In this document: positions 10,661-20,219 of the stretch, one piece after another
How positions within the stretch are numbered: position 1 is the first letter of the stretch
How the letters are laid out: each line of letters starts with the position of its first letter
Assembly (NCBI GenBank): GCA_009801015.1
Contig: VHZZ01000579.1
Location: forward strand, 8,390-35,912
DNA: 27,523 bases
Source: Silene noctiflora
Lineage: Eukaryota; Streptophyta; Magnoliopsida; Caryophyllales; Caryophyllaceae
Direction: 5' to 3'
Position numbers and translations under genes: made by a program
Notes under the pieces: model-generated
What the model saw: only the letters and a program-made list of their open reading frames with translations
Database searches by the model: none
What the model was told of the DNA's origin: nothing

Positions 10661-10799
10661 TTAACTCGAAAGCCAGCGGGTGAGGCCAAAATGATGATGT
10701 GATTATTGTTAGAAAAGTAAAGAAGACCAAAAAAGAGAAGAAAAGAGAAAGAGTCAATATACTCATAACTTGTGTCTTGTGCTTATGAAAATGTCAATG

Positions 10800-10946
10800 T
10801 TTGTTACTACTTGCATTCCCACCTTCCCGCTTCTTTATTTCCTCACTTTATAATCAATCACTTTGCTTTCCCGTAGACTTCTACAAAACCTCGTTGATTT
10901 TTCTGAAACTACTCATTTTTACCACAATCTAATCTAAACTTTCAAG
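10800..10946 (+). promoter_or_regulatory. possible non-coding first exon of the L18a-like gene
   Basis: C/T-rich, ATG-poor sequence ends in TTTCAAG followed by GTAATT at 10947, a plausible splice donor. It precedes the conserved coding exons by about 3.4 kb. This would make a typical plant 5' leader with a leader intron, but neither the start of transcription nor the use of this donor can be shown from sequence. Confidence 0.3.
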
Positions 10947-11394
10947 GTAATTCTTCTACTTCCCTTGATTAATTTCAGAGTGATTTATATATCGGATTTT
11001 CTAACGCGTGTCCCCCAACTATATCCTGATAAACTTTCTTTTATATCAAAAAGTACGCATGCTAGAAAAACCGTTTTTATGTATTTAACTAACAATCTGT
11101 TAGTTTTATGGTTTTGTTGATTATGAGCTGTTAGCTGGGTTGATTGATTGTTTGTTGAATTATGGAAATTTGGCAAACTATAGAGAAATTATGATAAAGA
11201 ATTGATCTTGATGAAATCTTGAATCAATTTTTAATCTTGATATATGCTGATTATGTACGTGGGATAATTTTACTTAAAATTAATTACTAGATAGTTGTTT
11301 GAATTTACCATGATTTACGGAGTAAGTGTTTAGCTTTGTCATTAGTTTTCCTAGAAAATCATCAGTTTGAGTCTCCTTTTGTTTCTATTTTCGC

Positions 11395-11510
11395 TTTACA
11401 AGCTTACACTACCTAAATCCATACATGATTTAGGGTCGGCTGATATGAATCATCTTGTTTAGGTAGTTCATAGACTTCATAGTTCATATCACCCATACAT
11501 CGTGTTTTGA
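11395..11510 (+). repeat. possible SINE-related fragment
   Basis: The phrase GGGTCGGCTGATATGAATC at 11433 resembles a motif I associate with plant SINEs. The inverted pair CCTAAATC / GATTTAGG surrounds CATACAT just before it. No A and B boxes or poly(A) end could be matched, so the assignment is weak. Confidence 0.25.
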
Positions 11511-12401
11511 TCTAAGATTTGAATCCTTCCATTTCATTGAAACTGTCAATAAGCCGTTGCATACACAAAATAAAATGAGATAAAAGGAATAGGGAAATGG
11601 GAAAGAAATAAATGTGTGTTGTCGGGGCGGATCATTTGTAAACTATTTACGGTTCTAAGAAACTGTCAAGCAATTCTTCGTACAGTTCGTTCAGTTTTGA
11701 TGTTAAAAAAAAGGATTAAATTCTATTCTGTACGATATTTGTATGATGATGATGATGATGATGACGAATTTCAACAGAACCCATAAACAAATTGTCTTAG
11801 GTCTACCAGTGGCCCCTTGTTTAAACCACGACATTTGCCATTTACGTAGATAAAAGCTTTGTCAAGCGGCAATCTCTAATTGATTAGATGAAGAAGATTA
11901 TAAACTGATATTTTGAACAAAAAGAAAGTTTTGGAAATGCTCCTTTCGCCTTTCAATCATTTGGTTGTCTTACATATTAGGACATGAACCAGTGAAGGTC
12001 TGAATGTCTGAAGTTCATTTCTATCAGAATATTTTGCTGTTCATTTTGCTACAGTTGGCATGAGGCTAATCTTGGTAGATTTAGGAATGGAGTTTAGACT
12101 CCATGTCATACGAGGGTATAACTGTAATTTGCTATAACTAGGATATGAATTTGCAAATGCCCAGTGAAGGACATTGTTGTGTGCATTTATTAACAGTATC
12201 CGGAAAATTTGAATCCCTTTTTTGTTTATGGATATGTCTTTCAGTATTTTGTATTTTAATTACTGTGAGGATGTCATTGTTACATCTACATATGTTTAGC
12301 AACCTCCTAAAAGTGCGAATATTGGATTCTGAGTCTTGAATTGTGATATGTACTGTGATATAAGATGATATGCGCCTAGTTTATTCGATTTTTTTTTTTC
12401 A

Positions 12402-12690
12402 GGCAGAGATCAGGCGATTGTGGTGCACTGTGTTTTTCTCAGCCAAGTTTACTGGATGTCACCGTTGATAATGGACAAGAGTACAGATTCTCCCTTGTAT
12501 TTGTTCTTTTTCTTTCAATCAATTGTAGTCCCAATGTCCGACTACTACGACAACAACATTACCTCAGGCCTCAATAGCTTCTGCGAACTGAGGGGGCGGC
12601 CCTTACCCCTGCGTTCTCAACTCAAAGAGGCTGTTACCGAATGTTGGGCTACGAAACTTAAAAAGTGTGCCAAGTTAGTATGACAATAGC
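12402..12690 (+). other. unassigned exon-like segment
   Basis: A strong acceptor (T-run then CAG, ending 12401-12403) precedes sequence that is more GC-rich than its surroundings, notably at 12575-12625. One frame from ATG 12534 reads MSDYYDNNITSGLNSFCELR and continues to a stop at 12681-12683 (49 residues). Another frame is open from the acceptor for 57 codons. Neither matches a family I know. It could be an alternative leader exon of the L18a-like gene, a decayed gene fragment or part of an old element. Confidence 0.2.
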
Positions 12691-12899
12691 GTTTTTTACG
12701 GTTTACACTAAGATTTTACTGAAAATAAAACATCAGCAACTGATTTTTGTGCCAAGTTAAGCATGCATCAATTAGGTTTACAGATAGGTTGCAACTTGCA
12801 AGTGTAGTTTTCTAGCTAGAGTCTGTACTCTGTACCGAAGTTTGCCTGTTTTGTTAGGCAGCATAGAATTTGTGAAATTTCAGTTTCTACACCGTACTT

Positions 12900-13003
12900 G
12901 AGAGGAGCTGTTAAGCTTTGAACATAAATACGTGCATCGTTCTCTCATTTCGAGAGGAGCTGTTAAGCTTTGAACATAAATACGTGCATCGTTCTCTCAT
13001 TTC
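12900..13003. repeat. perfect 52-bp tandem duplication
   Basis: Positions 12900-12951 and 12952-13003 are identical 52-bp units starting GAGAGGAGCTGTTAAGC and ending CTCTCATTTC. The absence of any mismatch suggests a recent event, or an assembly or replication artefact. It is non-coding and lies in the 5' part of the L18a-like locus. Confidence 0.95.
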
Positions 13004-13343
13004 TGCGGGTCTGAGATTTGTAAATTATAGACATATGTGAACTGATATGGGAAGGACACTTGCTCAAAGGCGGAGCTTTGAGCAAAATATAGAAGGATTA
13101 AAGTTTGAAAAATAGGTGGTGAATAGTCAAACAAGATGTCACTGGTGAAAATAAAGTCAGAATGGTGTAATACCCCGTCCCCCTCCCATTATAATTGTAA
13201 TAATTCCGTCACTGGTCACATTGGCGACTGGTGTGTAATTTTTCTATTACTACTTTTTGACAAAAGTAAAATATCAGGAAAGCGCCTGGCTCAAATGCTA
13301 ATTGAAATTGATGAGTTTACGTTTTTTTTTTCCCTGCCCTAAG

Positions 13344-13374
13344 AGAATGATTGTGTATTTGGCTGGCACAGCAG
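13344..13374 (+). other. candidate start-codon exon of the L18a-like gene
   Basis: A long T/C tract and AAG acceptor end at 13343. An ATG follows at 13347, and nine codons plus one base reach CAG|GTATCA at 13374. This leaves exactly the single base needed by the next coding exon at 14404. The joined amino end would be MIVYLAGTAG, giving a 108-residue protein. It is one of several phase-compatible options: another is ATG 13137 to a GTAATA donor. No homology supports it. Confidence 0.25.
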
Positions 13375-13587
13375 GTATCAATATTGAAGATCTAGAGTCC
13401 TTAAAGGAAGATGCTTCGTTGAAAAAATCGGTATCAAATACACATTTAGATATTTTGAGACCAACGTCTCAATATTTCCAAGTATTTAAAGGTAACCATC
13501 CAAATTCAAAATGGGTATTGTCATTATATTGTTGAGCTCACTGTCATAGGTTTTGTACTTAACAGAAGGTTTAAGAATTCTTTCATG

Positions 13588-13880
13588 TATGGTTGGGTAT
13601 AGTGGCGGAGCCATAAATTTTGGCGTGGTGTGTCAAACAAGAGAATTTAGGTATTTTGTCCATCCTAGTTCAAGTCTAAATTCTCTTGTTTCCCACACCA
13701 CGCCAAAATTTATGCTTTTATGTATGGTTGGGCATAGCCTAAGTTCTCGTTGGACTTATGTTGGACTTAAGATATGGTTGGTATATTTTGGCGTGGTGTG
13801 GGAAATTTAGGAAACAAGAGGAAGAGGGAAAATGTAAATATTGCAGAGTTCTAAATTTTGTCCATCCTAGTTCAAGTCCA
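13588..13880. repeat. foldback with long hairpin and a third repeat copy
   Basis: Arms at 13612-13650 and 13676-13714 are 39 nt each and pair with only two mismatches around a 25-nt loop. Shared arm blocks are TTTTGGCGTGGTGTG and AACAAGAGAATTTAG. A third, rearranged copy in the first orientation lies at about 13785-13822, and the loop phrase TTTTGTCCATCCTAGTTCAA recurs at 13857. ATGGTTGGG(T/C)ATAG is also duplicated (13589 and 13720). This is either a foldback transposable element or a young inverted duplication; transcribed, it would form a near-perfect stem. Confidence 0.75.
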
Positions 13881-14124
13881 CCATAAGTCTCGTCACTTCA
13901 AGAAAGCAGCTGCCTGTACAAAGAGTTGGCTATATTGATAGGTCGTTAAAAAGTTCCTCCTCGGTTACACAGCTGTGCCAAGCTATTTTTGTAGTTTACC
14001 TATTAAGGTACGACAGTGGATGAGATCCCTTACAAGACTGCCACCCTCCTCCCAGTTTGGGTAGGGATCAACCTTTGTAAGTTCATATGCAATTCAGTGC
14101 ATAAACTAGCACATTGCCCGTGCT

Positions 14125-14190
14125 GACTTGTTAGTTGAGTGGCGAATGTTTCACGCTTAATGTCATGCATTCAACCCCTGGCCCATCTTA
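14125..14190 (+). mobile_element. tRNA-like (SINE-type) fragment
   Basis: TTAGTTGAGTGG (14131-14142) resembles a polymerase III A box, and GCATTCAACCCC (14168-14179) a degenerate B box about 25-35 nt later, the arrangement found at the 5' end of tRNA-derived SINEs. The rest of a SINE, including a poly(A) or T-rich tail, is not obvious. It lies just upstream of the conserved L18a-like exons. Confidence 0.3.
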
Positions 14191-14403
14191 GGACTTAGGA
14201 ACAAATAATTTATGTTGCGTAGAAAACAGTAGCAGATAACTTTTAGCTTTCAATCATAAAATACGTTGCAACTACCACCATTTTGTACTAAAAGATGTGT
14301 GTGATTTTGCACTCACCTAAATTTTACTTCAATTATTTAGCTTTGTGTATGCAAAGGAAACGATATTGATATCTCTCTAAGAGTCAAATTTATGTTTTTA
14401 TAG

Positions 14404-14893
14404 GGCAGATAAAGGGCGTTACAGGACATGGAAAAGCAAAATATTCTTTGATCAAAGACGTAGAGGACTACCAAGCGGGAATCTACGATAAGCCTCTCCC
14501 TTGCTTTGGCTGCGGGCTGGGGTGGTTCTCGTAAGTTTTGTAGTTTTTCAGAGGTTTTTGCTATCAAGTATCATCTTCAGTGAATCCTACTAATAATTCC
14601 CATCTCTACAGTTTTCTTTTAGGTTTTGTGTGTCCTATGATGTGGTTTTATGCTGCATTTCTATATCTCGGAAGCTACTATCGTAAAGACCCAAGAGAAC
14701 GGGCTGGTCTCGCTGCTTCTGCCATTGCAGTATGTTTTTACCTTGGGTTTCAGTTAGTGTGTGTTTTTTTCTATCGCCTGTCATTGTCATCTTTTGGCTA
14801 TAAAAAGTGTTTGTACTGATAATTTAGTGCTTGTTGCAGGCATTGGGCTGTTCAGTTGTAATACTCGTCATAGTGCTCTGCCGGGTATTATAG
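14404..14893 (+). CDS. 60S ribosomal protein L18a-like small membrane protein (start exon missing)
   Basis: Three exons are clear: 14404-14530, 14612-14729 and 14840-14893 (TAG stop), with GT-AG introns and consistent phases. The first needs one base from an upstream exon. The protein reads through YSLIKDVEDYQAGIYDKPLP, CFGCGLGWFS, a membrane segment (FLLGFVCPMMWFYAAFLYLG), the basic YYRKDPRERAG and a second membrane segment ending VLCRVL, 99 residues in all from the first complete exon. This matches the plant L18a-like family (Ribosomal_L18ae-related, DUF-like small proteins), named for weak similarity to ribosomal protein L18a. The two membrane spans make an actual ribosomal role unlikely; the function is not known to me. 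No ATG exists in this frame in exon 14404, so the start lies upstream. The annotation is therefore 5'-partial. Confidence 0.85.
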
Positions 14894-15175
14894 TTTTGGT
14901 CATCAAAGATTGGATACCAAGGGCGTACAAAATTACAAAGCTTCCTCGAGAAAGCATAAGCAAAAGGGGTGGTGAAGAGAGTATAGATCCATACGTTTGT
15001 GTAGATAATACGCCGTACGATAAAATACATGTCCTTGAATAAGATGGTGCCAGGCTAAAATAGTTGTGCAGAATGCAGATTGTACATATAGCCCTGTTTT
15101 CTGGGGATGCAATAAGTGGAATGTACAAAAGACTGAGATGCTTTGTATTTCATTTTCAAGAGCTTTTATGTCTCC
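14894..15175 (+). other. probable 3' untranslated region of the L18a-like gene
   Basis: The sequence after TAG at 14891-14893 is AT-rich with no conserved frame. AATAAG at about 15110 followed by TTTGTATTTCATTTTC is a usable plant polyadenylation context, but no canonical AATAAA is present nearby. Confidence 0.35.
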
Positions 15176-16519
15176 ATGCCAAATGAATTGTTACTTTTTC
15201 TTTTGGTGTTAAAAGAGCGGCAAATCCAGAATACAATGAAAAAATGTTCGACTAAATATTACACATAGCGTAACTATCCTATGAATGTCTTCACCAAGAA
15301 TGGAACGAAGCTCCCCTCCATTGATGGATAGTCTAAGATCGTGATTTCAGTGCTTGAATTGACTTCTCAATTAGTAATCTTTATTATCATACATAACTAG
15401 TTTAAATCCCGGGTAATTTATACTCGGTATTTATAGATTTACTTTTTATGTATTGTTATATATTAAATTGACACCTTGTTAATTTTCGAATTTCAACTCC
15501 ATGTACTTTGACTTGAGAAAATAATCGATTAGTAAAATTAATTAAAAAAATTGAGTAATGTCGTGTTTTTTTGTGACATTACTCAATTATTTAGAATAAC
15601 TAATTTTTGAAGTTGTACGACTAGCTACAACTAGTTCTATTACTTGCACCAAATACCCTCGAGGTTAGAGAAAATACACAACATAAACATACCCCTGGTA
15701 GCGGTAATGGTTACATAAAAGTATCCCTTGGATTAACTTATTAGATTAAGGTTCTTACAATGCTTAGAAATGGGAGTAAAGATAAATCACATTAAAAATG
15801 GGAAGTTAGTTACCCATAATCCAAATACTCCGTACAACTCAATTCTTGTGGAAAGATTTAACATGAAAGTGAAAAGGTAATTAGGTTTTTAATTATCTAT
15901 GAACAACTTCTAAAATGATGAAAAGATGGTGAGTAAGGTGGTGAGATTTGGATCTCAAAATATGTGGCTATTTATATCAGTGAGCCTCCTTTTTAGGACA
16001 CAAAACATATAATATAGGCCTTTGAATTATGAACAAAGCAAAACTCTCGAGTCGTCGTAAAGATCAGGGGAAAGTCATATCTCCCTTGTTTCTTAGCCAA
16101 ATAAGGCATGAGACCTACCCTTGGAAAGTTTAGAACATAAGCTTTCACCTCCAATATGTCTTGCATCGATAGGAGCTCTAGAACTCGAGATATAACTAAC
16201 CATTTGAAGTTGACCCTTGTGAAACCAAGTTTTCAATTATTCGTTTTGGCTCTTGTTTGTTGCATTCCAAGGCTTCAAATCTTCCTTTTACTTGATTTTA
16301 TTAACTTTGCACTTGTTCCCTTGTCTTGCATTTATCTCTCTTTTTTTGTCTTGGACTCTTGGTGTAGGAAAGATGGAATCCGAGTTTCCATTTTAAAAAT
16401 ACAACCAAAAGCCGAAATTACAAGAGTTTACAAAGTTGCAATTGTAAAGCAAGTTAGCTAGTTAAACCCCAAAATTACAACAAAAAATGCATGCCGACAT
16501 ATTACATAAAATACTAGCT
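15176..16519. other. intergenic DNA, mostly unassigned
   Basis: This is AT-rich spacer. A short foldback lies at 15549-15588. A piece near 15396-15410 (ACTAGTTTAAATCCCGGG) resembles the edge of a common plant element. The stretch 16025-16460 is less AT-rich and has an open frame of about 101 codons (16156-16461) without recognisable domains, probably decayed retrotransposon spacer. Confidence 0.4.
15549..15588. repeat. perfect 14-bp hairpin
   Basis: AATTGAGTAATGTC (15549-15562) and GACATTACTCAATT (15575-15588) are exact inverted repeats around a 12-nt T-rich loop. It is too short for a microRNA precursor and lies about 0.65 kb after the L18a-like stop, so it may be a remnant of a MITE. Confidence 0.9.
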
Positions 16520-16591
16520 AAAATCCAGTATCAAACATGTTTATTGCGATAAAATTCACCTATTAACCTATCATAATTTGACTCTATCATC
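16520..16591. repeat. direct repeat, copy 1 (left of tRNA-Pro)
   Basis: This 72-bp sequence matches 17053-17124 at most positions. Both contain CATGTTTATTGCGATAAAAT, CCTATTAAC and ATTTGACTCTATCA. The pair encloses the tRNA-Pro gene. Confidence 0.85.
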
Positions 16592-16770
16592 TTGATAATT
16601 TAGGAAATATAATACGAAAAATTTCCATGGATTGGCACTTTGGCAGGAATTATCTCTATGAAAGTCGATCGATTGGGTGCTAAGAAGGCATTTAGAGAAA
16701 TTATTTTCCTGTACTTAGGTAAATTTTAAAGACAATAGTTAATGTATTAGTCAGAATCTATTTAACAAAA

Positions 16771-16842
16771 GGGCATTTGGTCTAGTGGTATGATTCTCGC
16801 TTTGGGTGCGAGAGGTCCCGAGTTCGATTCTCGGAATGCCCC
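16771..16842 (+). tRNA. tRNA-Pro (anticodon UGG)
   Basis: The 72-nt sequence folds as a standard cloverleaf. The acceptor stem is GGGCATT with AATGCCC, the anticodon stem CTCGC/GCGAG encloses TTTGGGT, giving anticodon TGG (proline, reads CCA and likely other CCN codons), and the T arm is CCGAG-TTCGATT-CTCGG. The A box (TGGTCTAGTGG) and B box (GAGTTCGATTC) of polymerase III are intact. There is no intron and CCA is not encoded, as expected in the nucleus. A CAA sits at 16766-16768 just upstream, a feature common at plant tRNA genes, and TTTTT at 16852-16856 is the likely terminator. It appears functional. Confidence 0.95.
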
Positions 16843-16851
16843 TTCAACAAC

Positions 16852-16856
16852 TTTTT
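16852..16856 (+). terminator. RNA polymerase III terminator of tRNA-Pro
   Basis: A run of five T residues lies 10 bp after the tRNA 3' end, the usual stop signal for polymerase III. Confidence 0.75.
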
Positions 16857-17052
16857 ATTAATTTTCAGAGCATTTTGTAAAATACGTTGCAAGGGTGTAA
16901 AGTTTTGCTCCCGGTCTTATTACTGTAGTTCCTAATTCTTATGGAGTATATAAATTTGGAAGACACATGAATCAAAATGAATTTTTACCCAATTAAAAAG
17001 AACTTAGAAACATACAATTATGATGGAGGATACATATTTAGACCTAAAATCT

Positions 17053-17124
17053 AAAACCCGCTATCAAGCATGTTTATTGCGATAAAATTAACCTATTAAC
17101 CCGTCCCAATTTGACTCTATCACC
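17053..17124. repeat. direct repeat, copy 2 (right of tRNA-Pro)
   Basis: This is the second copy of the 72-bp repeat at 16520-16591, in the same orientation 533 bp away. Differences are scattered substitutions, so the duplication is not recent. From 17125 to 17792 the sequence is AT-rich with nothing recognised. Confidence 0.85.
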
Positions 17125-17792
17125 TCATGTCATTATAATAATCTATATCGATATAAGTCACTATAATAGAGGAATCACTAGACACGTGTCAACCTCACAA
17201 TCACTCTCATATTAGTTTTTCCTGCCTAACTAATCAATATAAAAACCAAATCTTTTCCGCTCATTTAGACATTCAATGTCTAACATATATGACAATGATT
17301 GATGATTGAATCATTATAATATTAGTCAAAAATAATTCAATATTATTCTTCCTAATTACAGTGTATGTGATATTATACTTGCCAAAAAAAGAACATTGGG
17401 ATAAAATCAATCTTTTTATTTTGACAATTTATATTCTTTCTACTGAATAATGTGAGAAGAGTGTCAAAGACCATAGTGTTTTACTACATATTCTGCTTAT
17501 TTGGCGTAAATAGTTAATCTTTTCTTTTGTCTTCTTATTTATCATATATAATACCTCTTAATTGTATGTTGACTCTTCTTTTCATTAATCTCTGATTAGG
17601 GTCTAAACTTCAATGCTAAAGAGGTCTTCTATCTTCATTTAATTTTTAAATTTACAATTAAAATTTATCTTTATAATTCCATATTTTCTATATTTCGGAG
17701 AGTTTAAGAATGAAATTTTATTGGTGTGAGGTCCTTTTGTATCACATTTTTCATTTAATTTGTTGTGTATTCAATATTACACTCTTTATTTC

Positions 17793-18280
17793 GAATTTTT
17801 TGCCAAAATGAGTGTTTTTAACAAATTAATTAACGAAATAGGTTAACTTTGAAAATATTCTCCAAAAATGGGTCCACGTAGGATCGGTTTGTACGAAGCA
17901 GTAGGAAGGACTTAAATCGCCTAGCGGGGTGGCGACTTGACTCAAATCGCCAAGCGAGGTGGCGACTTGATTCGCAGCCTTAACAAAACAGTCCCCTTCC
18001 CTTATTCATTCATTCCTCTTTAAAAAAAAAAAAAAAAAAGGCCAAGTCGCCAAGGGGGATGGCGATTTGCCCCGACGTTGCCGAACCCCATGGTGATCTT
18101 CTTAGAAATAGGAAAACTGGTTTGGTAAGGCATAAAGGGGTTAAGTCGTTGTGGGGGTTGGCGACTAAAATACGAGCCGAGCTTCGGTGATGACGTGGAC
18201 CCATTTTGGGATATTACTTTCAAAGTTAACCTATTTCGTTAATTAATTTCTTAAAACCACCCATTTTGGCAAAAAAAATC
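17793..18280. mobile_element. Mutator-like MITE with 9-bp target-site duplication
   Basis: The 488-bp element has terminal inverted repeats of about 88 bp (17793-17880 and 18191-18280). Shared blocks include TTTTTTGCCAAAATG, AAATTAATTAACGAAATAGG, TTAACTTTGAAA and AATGGGTCCACGT. It is flanked by an identical CTTTATTTC at 17784-17792 and 18281-18289. Long inverted repeats plus a 9-bp duplication are typical of the Mutator superfamily. It has no transposase, so it is non-autonomous. The interior is GC-richer and carries four hairpin units of the form AAGTCGCC...GGCGACTT at about 17914, 17944, 18044 and 18143, and an 18-bp poly(A) at 18022-18039. Confidence 0.85.
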
Positions 18281-18387
18281 CTTTATTTCACTTCATTATT
18301 ATCACCTTCGTAAGAAGTATAAGTTTGCACACTACATGAGTACATGATACAGGAAAAAGAATGTTCAATGATTATTATGTGAGAGTT

Positions 18388-18514
18388 GAGACGGTCTTAC
18401 ACCGTAAGATGGTCCCATTATATAAAAGAATAACTTATTTATTAGCAATAAACGAAGATGCGAGACGGAATACTTTTTACAAAAGTGGAATATCTCACGG
18501 TGTGAAACCATCTT
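18388..18514. repeat. small foldback, possible MITE
   Basis: GAGACGGTCTTACACCGTAA (from 18388) and its partner around 18492-18514 (TCTCACGGTGTGAAACCATC) are inverted repeats, matching at 18 of 23 positions. GGTCTTACACCGTAAGA is itself nearly palindromic. Clear target-site duplications were not found. Confidence 0.4.
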
Positions 18515-18620
18515 ATTCTATAATTTGTGAAGAATGTTATAAGGTTATTTTAAATGTGCTTAGGTTGTAAGGTTGAACTATTAAGCAATCCCCCAAAAAT
18601 ATTATAAAGCGAAGGAAAAA

Positions 18621-18728
18621 GAAATAGCCGGCTAGATGTTGTACCAAAAACATGATGTTATATTTGAGATTTCACGAAAACATGATGTTATATTTGAGAT
18701 TTCACGAAATAGTCGGCTAGATGTTGTA
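18621..18728. repeat. 30-bp tandem duplication within a larger flanking repeat
   Basis: CATGATGTTATATTTGAGAT begins at 18651 and 18681; the 30-bp units differ only at the last base. The block is bracketed by GAAATAG(C/T)CGGCTAGATG at 18621 and 18706, so a larger unit has duplicated as well. Confidence 0.9.
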
Positions 18729-19912
18729 ATTTGTAGTAAAGATTATTTTAATACTCTCTTTGCTTGCATTTTATTATGTTTCTCAAAATTTGTAAGAAGA
18801 AATTTAAATTGTACCGATATAAATTTAACCAACCACATTTTTAATTCCATAAATCAAAAGAAAATACCACAATTCTAATTCTATAAATTATAAGTATATT
18901 TTATTATCTACGAAATAATTCCATTGTGCACATTTGTTATGAATTTACTAAGCTAATTGTAAAGATGTCGTTCTATCATTTTTTTACAACTATTCCCAAA
19001 ATATAAAGGAGATAATAAAAGTGAAATAAAAAAAATTACTTCGTACTAGCTAATACTTTTGAGTTGGGAATCACTATTACCTTGAATAAATTCTGGATGA
19101 ATCAGCGTTTTTTTTTTTGTGTGTGTGGTTTTTGAATCTTTGAGATCGACTTTGATCTTCAATTCAATGAAAAACGAAGCTAATTTTTGCGAGGGAAGGC
19201 GAATGACAAAGGGATAAGTGTAGTGATGACAAATGAGCAATTAGCGAAAGGGTAAAGATGTAGACAAACAAAAGAAAAACAAATGGAAACAACATTTTTT
19301 TCTCACTTTTTAGATTTTATACAAATTCTCATTTAAGACGGTGATAACCATTTTAACTGAAAACTGGTCAAGTAAGATATGTAAGCTAAAAAGCAAAACA
19401 TCATTCAAGAGAATAGACAGATCGGAGTTTTGTCCAATTTATTTATATGATGCGGTGCCCGAGCCCTTTTTTTTATTTAAGAAGAATATGTCCACCAAGT
19501 AGATAGGTAAGAAAAAAGTAAATCTACTATAATATTAATTTATATATATTAATTTATGTATTATCTATATATGTCGTGCAATTTTACACGGGTTCTAAAT
19601 TAGTTTAAGAAATAATATCATACCAAAGTCTCGTCCAATAATGACTAGAATTATATTTCTCTATGAATTTAAAAGCTAAATTCCACATGAAGTTATATGG
19701 ATAAAAGCAATAACAAAAATCTAGTGAGCTGTTTGTGTTTTTTTTTTTTTTTCCATAATTAGCTGAAGTTGGAAGTATCAGTCTTAAACCTACTATTGGG
19801 AAAACATAGTGGTAGGACAGCGGGCAATGAGTATGAATGTGACAAATAACACAATTTGTCACGTTTTGGCATCTTAATATCTTATGCTTCTTACCCACTT
19901 TTATGGCTAAAA
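18729..19912. other. AT-rich intergenic DNA, nothing assigned
   Basis: No gene or complete element is visible. A phrase at about 19573-19604 (GTCGTGCAATTTTACACGGG then CTAAATTAG) looks like the terminus of a common plant repeat but has no partner that I can pair with it. Long T-runs are present at 19739-19752. Confidence 0.4.
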
Positions 19913-20068
19913 CTATACGACCCATCCATCATACCCAATTTTTGCTTGATTAAGAAAGGGAAATTTGACAGAATTAAGGGCAACCACTTTTTTAGCTGTC
20001 AAAAGACCTGTGCCGCCGCGGCCATCTGGATCAATCACCACAAGTGACAACCAATTTCGAGATTCATG
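19913..20068 (-). other. short coding-like segment, unassigned
   Basis: On the minus strand one frame is open for 51 codons, from after a stop at 20071-20069 to TAG at 19915-19913, without a starting ATG. It reads through RNWLSLVVIDPDGRGGTGLL and ends YDGWVV. The middle (20010-20030) is a GC-rich patch in otherwise AT-rich DNA. The plus strand is also open here (from ATG 19965). I cannot tell which, if either, was ever coding; it may be the edge of a transposable element. Confidence 0.2.
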
Positions 20069-20219
20069 TCAAAACCTAACATCTACTAACATGGATAAAA
20101 TCGAGGATGACGAGCAAATAACTATTCATCTATGTTTTTTCCGTTACTTCACTTTAGTAGCATGCTATATGTCAAATGAAGCTACTTGCACTCGACATGA
20201 CATTTCGACACTAACATGA

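Noticed and set aside
13553..13810. Open frame of 85 codons on the plus strand
   Set aside because: It is produced by the hairpin and its repeated arms; the repeated peptide stretches follow the DNA repeats.
15549..15588. Hairpin as a microRNA precursor
   Set aside because: The 14-bp stem is too short for plant processing. It is kept only as a repeat.
16156..16461. Open frame of 101 codons on the plus strand
   Set aside because: It has no domain, no conserved motif and no splice or leader context. It lies in repeat-like spacer and is probably chance.
19838..19861. Inverted repeat GTGACAAAT / ATTTGTCAC
   Set aside because: Only about nine bases pair, and such short palindromes are frequent in AT-rich DNA.
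19605..19925. Open frame of 106 codons on the minus strand
   Set aside because: It is low-complexity in parts (poly-Lys from a T-run) and lacks any domain. Its start-proximal end overlaps the other short open frame at 19913 in a different phase.
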